Under the pieces are notes generated by a model, which saw only the letters and a program-made list of their open reading frames with translations, searched no databases and was not told the origin of the DNA. The position numbers were made by a program, and so were the translations under genes. DNA of 64,000 nucleotides, from the NCBI GenBank assembly GCA_051530055.1, contig CM121341.1:62001-126000 (forward strand), given 5' to 3'. Source of the stretch: Neoechinorhynchus agilis. Its lineage: Eukaryota; Acanthocephala. The first letter of the stretch is position 1. Every line of letters starts with the position of its first letter. Shown here piece by piece: positions 21,660-31,447 of this stretch.

Positions 21660-22865
21660 AGATTAGCTGGGCGATGTCGCATGAGGCTTCGAGCTTAACC
21701 ATTAAGGATGGAATTGCATAGTCGTTTAGAAGGTTAACGTCTTTTAATAGGGTCATGTGACTGCTTTGATTTGAGGCCTCGAGAACTTTCGCAGGGATAA
21801 GTACCTGACTCATTAATCCAAACGACGAATTCGTGGCTGTGCGAGATCGAATTCGAAGAGGAACATCGTCGCTTGGAGTTTGCTCGACAAAATTGCATTG
21901 ATAGGCAGTCGCTGCGGCCCTCAAGATGAAGTGAACTGATAGTTCGTTGTAATTTTTAGTAGCATCCAGTGTGTCATTTAATGTGAGATTTGTATCAAGA
22001 ATCATTTTTACTATATGAAGTGAAACAGGGTCCGGGTTTTCTTTGTAGGTTTCTCGAGGACGACAAAGGCGGCGGTCACCAGTACCATTGTTGAATTTTT
22101 CTTTAGCTTTATAATTTTGAGGAGGAGACTTGAAGCCTTGACAAAAATCTGTGGCTGTACGAAACGCATTTTGCTGGATTGAAGGACAATCCGATGCTTC
22201 GCAATTCTGTAACCGCAACATCGAGCTTATTCTGAAGTCCGGCCTTGTCCTTACTGACTAACAAAATATCATCTTCGCCATAACTGCTGCCCGTTCCAAT
22301 GAGGTCTCATAGTAGACCGCCACATCTACTATATAAACCCGATCATTTATGTTTGTCCTCACAATGAGGTCGGACTTGTGTAAGTTGCCGCCGTCGTCCA
22401 TAATGTGATTTTTTCTATCGACGGTGTAACTGATGCCTCGGATTGAATCTCTTTTGGCGGATTTTGCTTCAACTGCATTTAGTGCGCCTATAAAGACTTT
22501 CACGACGTCGTCGTGTCTTTTAATCATTGCTTCCGTCGAGAAGTCACACTGATTAATTACGTGCAAGCACGTTTCTGTTTGATGGGCGCAATGGCGACAG
22601 GCTTTTGTCCTATTGTTTGAGATCCTTGCCATAATGGCACCAACCTCTAGAGGTTCAGCTCGCATTTTTATCAATTCCGTGTATTGTCTGTGATGGCCCT
22701 GTATGTATCTGAATGATAACATTTTTGGGTCTGCGAATCCGTTGGTAAAGGCCTGATATCCGTTTGCCTGTGTTTTTGCCTCCGCCCATTTTTTTTCGTA
22801 CTCTGCGTTAACGCCGCTTTTGCCTAGATTTCTCATAAACGATGCAAGCCACTTTCTCCTTCGAG
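21660..22865 (-). pseudogene. Scrambled R2 mosaic, copy 1
   Basis: Read on the minus strand, R2 domains occur in the wrong order. First (22865-22265) comes the region after the thumb through the CCHC (CRHC...H...C) and endonuclease (SDLIVRTN, YIVDVAVYYE). This joins within AVMAKMIF to RT palm sequence that normally follows YADD (LVSKDKAGLQNKLDVAVTEL, to ~22130). That joins to linker (KIIKLKKNSTMV-like to YPC...SRGLKSKQS, to ~21735), and that to thumb (LLNDYAIPSLMVKLEAS, to ~21660). Fingers, RT core and catalytic YADD are missing. The linker resembles R2-a and the palm piece resembles R2-h, so more than one lineage may contribute. The two open frames are 21625-22221 and 22258-22836. Confidence 0.8.
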
Positions 22866-22929
22866 AATGCCAATAAAACTGAAGCTATTGAAATCGTTAA
22901 AATTGACTGAAATTACATTACTATTTATA

Positions 22930-23009
22930 AAGAAACAATGATGGTAGTGGTATTTCACCGGCGCGGCCTCCCACCTATTCCACGCCCATCGTGTTTCTTC
23001 ACAGAGACT

Positions 23010-23047
<38 letters not shown>

Positions 23048-23054
23048 GTTACTC

Positions 23055-23087
<33 letters not shown>

Positions 23088-23132
23088 TGCTGCAGACAGG
23101 GACAGTAGGAATCTCAATAATCCATTCATGCA

Positions 23133-23164
<32 letters not shown>
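22930..23164 (-). rRNA. 28S rRNA fragment, 3' side of the R2 site (D)
   Basis: About 235 bp of antisense 28S ending at the R2 site (GAGGCATTTGGCTA, 23164). The gene is truncated at 22930 (AAAGAAACAATGATGG) and joined through ~65 bp of unplaced AT-rich sequence (22866-22929) to the R2 mosaic. This is the right end of the segmental duplication. R2-d separates it from the 28S 5' part at 27816. Confidence 0.9.
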
Positions 23165-23297
23165 GAGACTCAGTTTATTGCGGATCATATATTACAATTG
23201 GTTTAAGTGTTTGATTTCTATTGATAAAATTATAAAAGAATTTATGTTTGAGTATTGGTTGTTAAAATATTAGTTTGTATTGATTGTATTGATTTTT

Positions 23298-24935
23298 TCA
23301 TGGATTGCTATGTCTTTCCATGAAGAAGTGAAATGTTTTGATGCTTCCTCTTGCTGCTGCATTCGCCATATACATTGCTGTTTTTTGATTTAGTCGGAAC
23401 TTTGCCAGGCGATTTATGAGCGTTGGTGAGAAAGAACCTCGAGACCCGACGGGAATTCCGATTGTGGACACCTTGTTTATGTTTGTTTTGTACAATTGTG
23501 CCACAATTGACCGCAGGACGTCGTATTTTGTTTCTTTGGCCTTTGCCATATTTGCGGCTCTGTCATTGTTGCTTTCGTAGTAGATTGCGATATCCGCAAT
23601 GTATACTTTGCCGGATTTTTCTTCACTTATTATGATGTCAGGTTTCCAGAGGTTACCGTCTGCATCGTGAAGTTTTACATCTTCGTCAATAGTATACCTA
23701 CTAGACCCGTGGACGTTTAGTTTGTAGCTGAGTGCTTTTGTAAAGCATTTCTGAACTTCGTCATGTCTCTTTATCATGGAGTCGGTTGAGTAAGCGCATT
23801 TGTTTGGACATGCAAGCATGTCTCAGAGAAATGATCGCAATGGCGACATTTTCTTGTTCGTTGTTTGTCCATTCTTGACAATACTGCTCCGACTTCAAGT
23901 ATCTCGCTTCTTAGCTTGATATGTTCCAGGTAATTCTTGTGAGTGTCTTGGCGATACCGGTATGAAATTAGTCTCTGGTCGATGAATCCATTTACAAATT
24001 ATTCGTAGCCGCTCGATTGTGTACTAGTTGAAGCCCATGATTTGATTAGAAACTGAGTTTTGTAGTTATTGAAGTTTTTCATGGTATCCACTGATATTTC
24101 ATTTATTCCGACCTCTTTTATGATTGAGGTTATTATTTTACTTTCATCTGCCTTGAATCGTGGTTCGTCTGGGCATGTTTTTCCAAGACTAAGGTAAGCC
24201 GCAATACGGGTTTGACAGACTTCGTATTTGATGGACCTAAATCCTAAGCGGCCCATTCTTAGCGGTAAGTAAAATAAACCCGTGCTTATATAATGAGGTA
24301 GATATAATAATTCTTTAATTTTTTTTCCTCCAGTACTCATCCAGTTCAGTTAAAAAGGTGTGGCAGATATTTAATGAAGATGCTATTTCGCTTAAAAAGG
24401 AGGGTAGCCAGTAATCGTTTAATAGATGCGCTGCCTGGGTGGGTGATACTCCGGCGTTCTTTGTTGCCAGGAAGGCATTATCTATTTTATTAAAGAATTC
24501 AGTATTTAGTTGTCCTTCGAAAGGTTTTCCTCCTAAGTATGTTACGGACTCGCCGTCTAGTATTGGACGTAGTTGACACCCTGAAATATTGGCGATCGGT
24601 TATGTGTCGACTATGACTCTACCTTTTTTAAACCGAATCGAATATGTAGAGCATTTGTGAGGGTTGAAGGAGAGACCTAATTCGGCTATTGAGGACTGTG
24701 CGATGTCTAGCTTAGATTGTAGGCCTTCGGCTGAGTCGCTTATTAAAAGAATATCGTCAGCGTAGACTAAATGCCCTATCGAGGTCTCACCTATTTTTAG
24801 GTCGCTATTTATCAGACGTAATCTGCGGAGCGTGTCGTCTAGCGTTATTGCGAAAAGAATAGGCGATAGAGGGTCTCCTTGCTTTACGCCCCTACGAAAG
24901 TATATCTTTTCAGATGGGCATGCTTTAGGTGTCAA
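23298..24935 (-). pseudogene. R2-d protein, C-terminal half, broken into several frames
   Basis: Frames 24935-24600 (RRGVKQGDPLSPILFAITLD, YADDILLISDS), 24340-23999 (KIKELLYLPHYISTGLFYLP) and 23819-23298 cover palm, thumb, CCHC and endonuclease (PDIIISEEKSG, YIADIAIYYESNNDRAANM, VGSRGSFSPTLINRL, FFMERHS). Breaks are an in-frame TAA near 24600, a frameshift in an A-run near 24330, an in-frame TAA near 23998, and a frameshift near 23825 inside the CCHC region. The active-site residues that remain are intact, which suggests recent decay. Confidence 0.85.
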
Positions 24936-27372
24936 GATTCTGGTAAAGCAACCTGATAAGGAATTTGCTATGTAACGAGTTAAATATAGCGGCAGTTTTT
25001 TTTAGCATTGTACTTCGCAAAATAGCTGCGTGACTTACTTGGTCGTAAGCTCCTGCGATATCTAGAATTGCTATTGCGACGCTCGTCTTTGATGAGCGGC
25101 AATGTCGCATGATCTCGTTCAAGACTATACCATTCGCGAGGCAGGCCGATCCGTTAAGCAATGTCTGTCCATCATCTAGGTCGTACATTTGACGGATTCT
25201 ACCTAGAAGGACGCGATGAAATAGACGCATCAAGACAGACGGGATCGTTATTGGACGCCAGGATGAAATGTTACGCAGTTCTTCTTTTGACTTAGCGGTA
25301 TTAGGTATAAGAATTGTCTTGTTTTCTTTCCATTGAGTTGGGGGCTCACCTATTTCGAGCGTCAAGTTGAACAGGACACCTAGTAATATAAGAGAACTGT
25401 CATAGGTTAGTATATTCTTTAATGATATACCGTCGGCTCCTACAGAGCTTGAATGCTTCATACCTGAGAGAGCATACCGAATTTCTTCCGTGGTTATTGC
25501 TTTCCAGATTCTATCGCTAATCTCGTTACGATCCGCCGCACATTGGACTGCCAGTTGGTTGTTGTCATTTTCATCGGTGTCGCCGAAGACTTTGCGGTAG
25601 TGTTTTGTCACTTCGTTCCGTGTAAGGTTGAACTGGGTGTTGGTGCTTCTTGATTTAAAGATCCTTTCTGCTAGGCGAGCAGTGTTTGCAAAATATAACG
25701 CTCTATTTTGGGTTCTTTGGAGTGTCCCTTGTTGACATTTATTGATCGCTCGTGACCTAACACACGGGAAACATCCTGAATTATCCAGCCATATATTGAA
25801 CACGTTGATCGCGACCTGAGCTGCTCTTATTCTTACGCTTATAGGGTTAACAGCGTCGTGGACTATGAAATCGCAGCCAAATATATCTGCGGACAGCCGG
25901 AGAACGAGCTCGTCGGATAGCGAGACGCCCCTCTTTAATGCACTTACGATTTCCTCGAAGTTGAGATTTGTGTCGTTCAATTCTAAATCCATGTATTTCG
26001 CTGGCTTATCCGTAAGAGTCTGTAGGATTTTGTTTGCTACTTTTTTAAATAAATATGGATTCTTATATATGTGGAATGCCACTGCTGAAAGTGCCATGTG
26101 ATTTGATCTGGGAATTTTGATTAATTTTAATCCTTTTTCTTTAGCGATTGATAAGTTGGGTGTTACATTTTTCCTTGCGGTCAAATATTTCGTTATACGC
26201 GAACAGAAGTCGTCTAGAGTACTTCGATTTAACTTTTGGTAGTTCCTGAAGCGCTCAGTTTCATCCGATAAAAATTGTCGGTACCGAGGATGCAAGTTTC
26301 CATTTGTTGCAGCTTGATGTAGTATTTCGTAGGCTTCTTCGACTGTAAATCTTGACTCCGACGTTTCTTCATTGCAGTAGTAGTTTGAAAAGTTCGTTTC
26401 GGCTCCTGCGATAGTACGATTAAAACGCGAGTGTTCCTGTACTTCGTCGATATCGGGTGTGGACCTATCATTGGCTATTTCCCATTTCAGGTCGTGTTGA
26501 TGAACGGGCGCTGACGACGTAGAGGAAGTTCGATCCCACTCGTCCCTCCTAAAAAAGTTCGGGCTCTCTACCAAATGAACAAGCGAGTCCTCGGATTGCG
26601 GCGCCGTGTCGCGACTAACCTCGCTATCCAAAAGCGGGCCACGATTGGTCTGAGAATACTCGTCGCCATCTCGCAATAAACTTCCTCCATTTTGTGCTTG
26701 GCAGATTCTGGGCTCAGTATAAGAGGGCGTAAGTCTCCCATTCGACGACACTCCTTCAACTAAAGCTTCTTGATCCAAAGAGACGTCCTTGGTTGCAACA
26801 CTAATCACACCTTGAGCCCGTTTCAAGCACTGTGTCATGTGCGATCTTGCAGAGAGCATCGTTACTGAGGGCACAACCCCGCATTCCCCGCACATATACG
26901 AAACACACTCGACGATATGGGCGGTGCGTAAGTGGCACTCGAGAGCGCTCCACTGGCCTAGGCCAGAAATGCAAACATCACACACAGGGCACGATGCCGG
27001 TCGCGAATTTCCACCGTAAATAACTACGGCCTCGTCTTTGGCCGCCGATCCATTCCGTTGAGCGGCTTCCTTCTTAATCAACTTCTTAAATAAATTAAAA
27101 TTCTTGGTTTTGCATTGACGCAGGTGGGTTCCTAAGCTCCCAGGTACACCGTGTCTGAACTTGCCGCAGACTCGGCAGACCCATGTTATAGGTGATCGGT
27201 GGTGAATACTGAACATAGGCTCCGAAAACACTTGATGCCTAGTCTTGCCGACCGCTTGAAGGGGACATAGAGGGCACATAAGTGGCTTCTCTGCATTAAG
27301 AGGGTTAGCAACGTCAATTGGTGTGCACTCAATGTTACCGTCAGAGTTCTCGTGATTCGGGCAAGCGCTCAT
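24925..27372 (-). CDS. R2-d protein, N-terminal 815 residues: zinc fingers, linker, first half of RT
   Basis: The start ATG at 27372 gives MSACPNHENSDGN. Four zinc fingers follow: C33/C36...H57/H58, C66/C69...H83...C87, C128/C131...H147/H152, and C161/C164...H...C to about 186, i.e. a CCHH-CCHC pair twice. Next come a long acidic/Ser-rich region, the linker (FTVEEAYEILHQA, LHPRYRQFLSD, KGLKLIKIPRSNHMALSAVA) and FNIWLDNSGCFPCVRSRAIN. RT begins at SSSVGADGISLKNIL and includes SWRPITIPSVLMRLFHRVLL and AIAILDIAGAYDQVSH (motif A). A frameshift near 24930 ends the frame before QGDPLSP. Fingers bind the 28S target in R2 elements; RT copies the element RNA at the nick. Confidence 0.85.
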   Translation of the reverse strand: MSACPNHENSDGNIECTPIDVANPLNAEKPLMCPLCPLQAVGKTRHQVFSEPMFSIHHRSPITWVCRVCGKFRHGVPGSLGTHLRQCKTKNFNLFKKLIKKEAAQRNGSAAKDEAVVIYGGNSRPASCPVCDVCISGLGQWSALECHLRTAHIVECVSYMCGECGVVPSVTMLSARSHMTQCLKRAQGVISVATKDVSLDQEALVEGVSSNGRLTPSYTEPRICQAQNGGSLLRDGDEYSQTNRGPLLDSEVSRDTAPQSEDSLVHLVESPNFFRRDEWDRTSSTSSAPVHQHDLKWEIANDRSTPDIDEVQEHSRFNRTIAGAETNFSNYYCNEETSESRFTVEEAYEILHQAATNGNLHPRYRQFLSDETERFRNYQKLNRSTLDDFCSRITKYLTARKNVTPNLSIAKEKGLKLIKIPRSNHMALSAVAFHIYKNPYLFKKVANKILQTLTDKPAKYMDLELNDTNLNFEEIVSALKRGVSLSDELVLRLSADIFGCDFIVHDAVNPISVRIRAAQVAINVFNIWLDNSGCFPCVRSRAINKCQQGTLQRTQNRALYFANTARLAERIFKSRSTNTQFNLTRNEVTKHYRKVFGDTDENDNNQLAVQCAADRNEISDRIWKAITTEEIRYALSGMKHSSSVGADGISLKNILTYDSSLILLGVLFNLTLEIGEPPTQWKENKTILIPNTAKSKEELRNISSWRPITIPSVLMRLFHRVLLGRIRQMYDLDDGQTLLNGSACLANGIVLNEIMRHCRSSKTSVAIAILDIAGAYDQVSHAAILRSTMLKKTAAIFNSLHSKFLIRLLYQNLDT

Positions 27373-27815
27373 ACTACACTTAAACTATTGAAGAAAATAA
27401 ATGCTTTCACAGTAGACTGCAAAGTTAATTGAAATTGATGAATTTTTTTTATAAAATGACGTAAAACTTGACGCGGCAGACAGTTGCAAAAAACTGCGTC
27501 TCGAGAACTTCTTGCACAGAAACGTACAGAGGTTGGTTTAAAAGAAATCAGCGGTATTAAAAACCCCAAATCGCGACTTAGAGTTTAAATAACTCCTTTT
27601 TTTCGAGAGCGAGTATGGGGGACGGATTAAAAGGTAGTGCTCGGGCGAACGCCGCAATAATTAGAGCCCAGACCTTGACGAATTGATCCGACCTGATACC
27701 AGCTGCGAATTATAGCTCACAAACCTGATGGTTACAAAATCTTCAAGATTATTGATCTTTGAAAATTTTTGTTGTGATAAAAATAAAAGTCCTTTGATTT
27801 TGAGTCCGACTGACA
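27373..27815 (-). promoter_or_regulatory. R2-d 5'UTR with conserved blocks
   Basis: This 443-bp leader contains two blocks shared with R2-e and R2-f. One sits near 27487-27500 (plus-strand CAAAAAACTGCGTC). The other is at 27624-27674 (plus-strand GGATTAAAAGG, GTGCTCGGGCGAACG, AGAGC..AGACC). R2 elements of other animals carry a hepatitis-delta-like self-cleaving ribozyme at the 5' end, so a structured RNA is a fair guess, but I have not derived the fold. Confidence 0.45.
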
Positions 27816-30405
27816 AATGCTTTGTTTTAATTAAACAGTTGGATTCCCCTTGTCCATACCAGTTCTAGGCCAGCTGTTTAACGCTGATCGGATCCCCGCG
27901 CAAGAAGCGAGCGTACCCGTCTGGATACGTCGAACAAACGCGGAGCATAGCTATCGCTGCCCACAGTACGCAGCACCAAGTTCCGTCCTCGAAATCGACT
28001 CTTTCGCAAGAGCAAATAACTGAGACAGATCCAAGAGTCGACAACATACCGCTTCTCGCGACAGCCCGGCCAGCTCAGCTTGTAGAGCCAATCCTTTTTC
28101 CGAAGTTACGGATCTAATTTGCCGACTTCCCTTGCCTACGTTTCCATATCGACTAGAGGCTACTCACCTTGGAGACCTGCTGCGGAAATCAGTACGAACA
28201 GGTACGGTCTGAATATTCTCGCACCCAGATTTTCAAGGACAATACGAAGCGCTCGGTACATCGCAGGAATCGCGCGGCATTACGGAACGTGTACCCTATC
28301 AACAGACGATCTAATTCCAGGGATAAAGTTCCTAACAAAGAAGAGAAAACTCTTCCCCAGACTTCGTATAGTTATTCTCTGGGATTGCTCGTGTCACCAC
28401 TTATGCTGAACACCATCTGCCTAAGAAGAACATCTGAATAGATCAAGCATAAACCGCATCCTGGCTCGGGAATATTAACCCGATTCCCTTTCGATTGTAT
28501 TGCGCAATGCAACACGCTTAATCACGAATTTGCACGTTTTCTTAGGATCGGCTGATCCATGTCCAAATGTTGTTCACATGGAACCTTTCTCCACTTCAGT
28601 CTTCAATGCTCTCATTTGAATACTTGCTACTACCACCAAGATCTGCACTAGCGGCGGCTTCACTGTACCTCACGGTGCAAGTTTCAACACCACCGCATAC
28701 GCCCTTCTACACGTCAAGCCATTTGTACATTTGTGTCTGGCATCGACGGTCAAGCATGGATATACGTCTCCAGTGCCATCCATTTTCAGGGCCAGTCGAT
28801 TCGGCAGGTGAGTTTTTACACACTCCTTAGCGGATTCCTACTTCTGCGGCCACCGTCCTGCTGTCAATATCGACTGACACCTTTCATGGTATCTCATGAG
28901 AGGCGTTTTTGGCACCCTAGCTCAACGTTTGGTTCATCCCACATCGCCAGTTCTGCTTACCAAAAATGGCCCACTTGGTGCCATCGCATTTACACCCGAC
29001 ACTCAGCAGCAGCATAAGCAACTGTGAAGAAGTGACCGAGCTTATTACCCATTTAAAGTTTGAGAATAGGTCGAGGAAAATTCGTCCCCAATGCCTCTAA
29101 TCATTCGCTTTACCAGATAAAACTGTCTTATGCAACACCAGCTTTCCTGGGGGAAACTTCGAAGGGAACCAGCTACTAGATGGTTCGATTAGTCTTTCGC
29201 CCCTATACCCAAATCTGACGATTGATTTGCACGTCAAAAACGCTACGGACCTCCACCAGAGTTTCCTCCGGCTTAATCCTACTCAGGCATAGTTCACCAT
29301 CTTTCGGGTCTCAACATGTACGCTCAATTGCGAACAACAACCAACAGTACCTTGCATGTGCCATCCATCATAGGTGATGACCCCGCTAACGGCCAATAAC
29401 CGCAGCTGGTTATTGGCCGCGGTTATTGGCCAATAACCGCAGCTGGTTATCACAATCATTAACAAACTCGCGTTAACTATGCTATCCAGCTTTATTGATC
29501 TGGATAACTCGCGCATTTGTTGAACTCCTTAGCCCGTGTTTCAAGACGGTTCAAATGATGCCGCCGTTTTACCCGCATTATCTTCTCGAACATCAGACTG
29601 AATCCGCAATCAACATCGACGAACAAGCCTAACAGTGAGTGAAACAACACCGAAAGAATCCAACGATGCTGGCGATTACGTCATTGGAATGCTCAATTTT
29701 AGTTTAAAAACTCAACCTCAACCGACCGTTGCCTGCAAAGGCAATTTGACCACCACATAGATATGTGCTCTTGAGAACTCATCCAATGTCAATTCACCAA
29801 TATCGACAAAGTCAATAGGTGAAGTTCAACGCGTCTGCGGCAGAGGCAAAGTGATGCAGAGCGTCAGCCAACAAATTGCGATGTACGCTGCAGTACACAT
29901 ACACGAGTGTGTGTATGTACCAGCAGATAACACATCTGAATTGCCAAGACCGAACCTTATGCGTACCCATTTGCTTTTCAATGTGCAGTTTCACGTACTA
30001 TTTAACTCTCTTTTCAAAGTCCTTTTCAACTTTCCCTCACGGTATTTCTTCGCTATCGGCACCGCCGTCATATTTAGTTTTGTATGGAGTTTACCACACA
30101 TATTTGAATTGCAATCTCAAACAATTCGACTAACAAATCAGTTCTAGGGAACAGTAGTCAAGGCGTAGCAAATACGGGACTATCACCCTCTTCGGCCAAA
30201 GCCGTATTCAACCTGGACTTATTACCACGCAACTGAACCCACAAACTGATCGTACACCACAATTCGCAGCTGACAAGTCAGCGCGATTAAGTTATGAACT
30301 ATTCATTGTTCATTCGCCATTACTATGGGAATCCTTGTTGGTTTCTTTTCTTCCGCTTATTGATATGCTTAAGTTCAGCGGATTCTCCCATCCGAACTGA
30401 GAACG
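27816..30405 (-). rRNA. 28S rRNA 5' part, from gene start to R2-d
   Basis: The 5' end is at about 30405 (complement of CTCAGTTCGGATGGGAGAATC then CGCTGAACTTAAGCATATC). The gene runs down to 27816 (GTTTTAATTAAACAGTTGG region). This is the longest 28S 5' segment in the window and follows ITS2 in proper order. It lacks the last ~117 bp before the R2 site. It carries a local palindromic expansion at 29391-29440 absent from the copy at 48821-51000. Several open frames here are conserved only because rRNA is conserved. Confidence 0.93.
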
Positions 30406-30739
30406 TGACTTTCATGCCAATTTTGCTAATAAAAGTATGATGCAACAACGTGTACTCTCCTCATCTTACACAACTCATCATCATCTACTCGAAAGTAGAA
30501 CGCACGATCAATATTTAACCGACTCAAATACCTTCACAATTATTGAACCCTTTCACCGTCAACAGTATTGATTCACGTGTTGCATAACTATATTAGCAGT
30601 AGCATCTCTGCAATAATTTTTCTCATTTACCTTATCTTTGTTTCCTGCGCGTTACCCAGAGGCAAACGCAGTAACCGTAAAGTCAATGGCAACGATCAGA
30701 AGATCAATTTCCATTGACATTCACCCACACTTGCTCACT
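30406..30739 (-). other. Internal transcribed spacer 2
   Basis: About 335 bp between 5.8S and 28S, no coding signal. A near-identical copy lies inverted at 51166-51500, and the length agrees. Confidence 0.85.
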
Positions 30740-30906
30740 TTAGCATTAAACGTTACTCAGTCGGATGTGGCTGCGAATATTGTATTCACAGTCGCCATTT
30801 GCGTTCGAACATTTTCCGTTCCAGGAGATCTGCATTTCGCGGAACTTATCGCACTTTTCGGCGTTCTTCATCGAACGACGGTCCAAGTGATCCACCGCAC
30901 ACTGTG
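30740..30906 (-). rRNA. 5.8S rRNA
   Basis: The minus strand reads GTGCGGTGGATCACTTGG, then TTCGATGAAGAACG and GCGAAATGCAGATC, the diagnostic 5.8S core. Length is about 165 nt. The 3' half is diverged from common animals (TGTTCGAACGCAAATGGCGA). End positions are estimates. Confidence 0.92.
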
Positions 30907-31261
30907 TGTATTTATATATATTAACATCATGCCTTCGAACGTGCGCATCTTGTGCACACGTACGCGACCACGCCATCATGACCTTTGGTTTACAAAGACT
31001 CACGATGACGACGACCACCACGACCACAACTGTCTCTACGTCACTACCAAGATCCCACTGTTTTTTGAATATAGTAACAACTGTGACGATTACAAACGCG
31101 TATTCAACCACGTTGCCAGCTCATGATGATAGTCAACGACCACCTTTTTCAATTTAACTTGTCTACGTTGATACCACCACCACCACGCTCCTCTTATAAA
31201 GAAACGTGGCACGCGTGTTATGTGTGTGGCAACACTTTTGAAGGTGCTACCTATCTCTCTG

Positions 31262-31263
<2 letters not shown>
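30907..31263 (-). other. Internal transcribed spacer 1
   Basis: About 357 bp between 18S and 5.8S. It contains a short GAC/CAC-rich simple repeat (about 31003-31035 and 31172-31187). No gene is seen. Confidence 0.85.
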
Positions 31264-31312
<49 letters not shown>

Positions 31313-31403
31313 ATCTAAATGGTTAAGTTCGGTAAACTTTTAGATTTCGCAGTGGCACTTGTGGCACCATGCAATCTATCCGAAAACCTCACTAAACCAT
31401 TCG

Positions 31404-31447
<44 letters not shown>

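Larger units (their letters stand above)
23165..27815 (-). mobile_element. R2-d: full-length but decayed R2 element
   Basis: About 4.65 kb between 28S pieces. The 3' end is exactly at the R2 site, with AATAAACTGAGTCTC as the terminal motif. The 5'UTR (27373-27815) shares conserved blocks with R2-e and R2-f. The 5' junction is at AATGCTTTG of 28S, about 117 bp upstream of the canonical R2 site, so that stretch of 28S is missing. I count about five coding lesions. It belongs to the same lineage as R2-h. Confidence 0.92.

Noticed and set aside
28119-28409. A 96-residue frame repeated almost unchanged at 2314, 28119, 49124 and 63451 (MPTSLAYVS...), with companions at 28169, 28567 and 28733
   Set aside because: These lie inside 28S rRNA on the antisense strand; conservation comes from the rRNA, not from a protein.
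30746-31157. Frames of 80-160 residues across 5.8S and ITS1 on both strands
   Set aside because: They overlap the 5.8S gene and a GAC/CAC simple repeat; no protein homology recognised.
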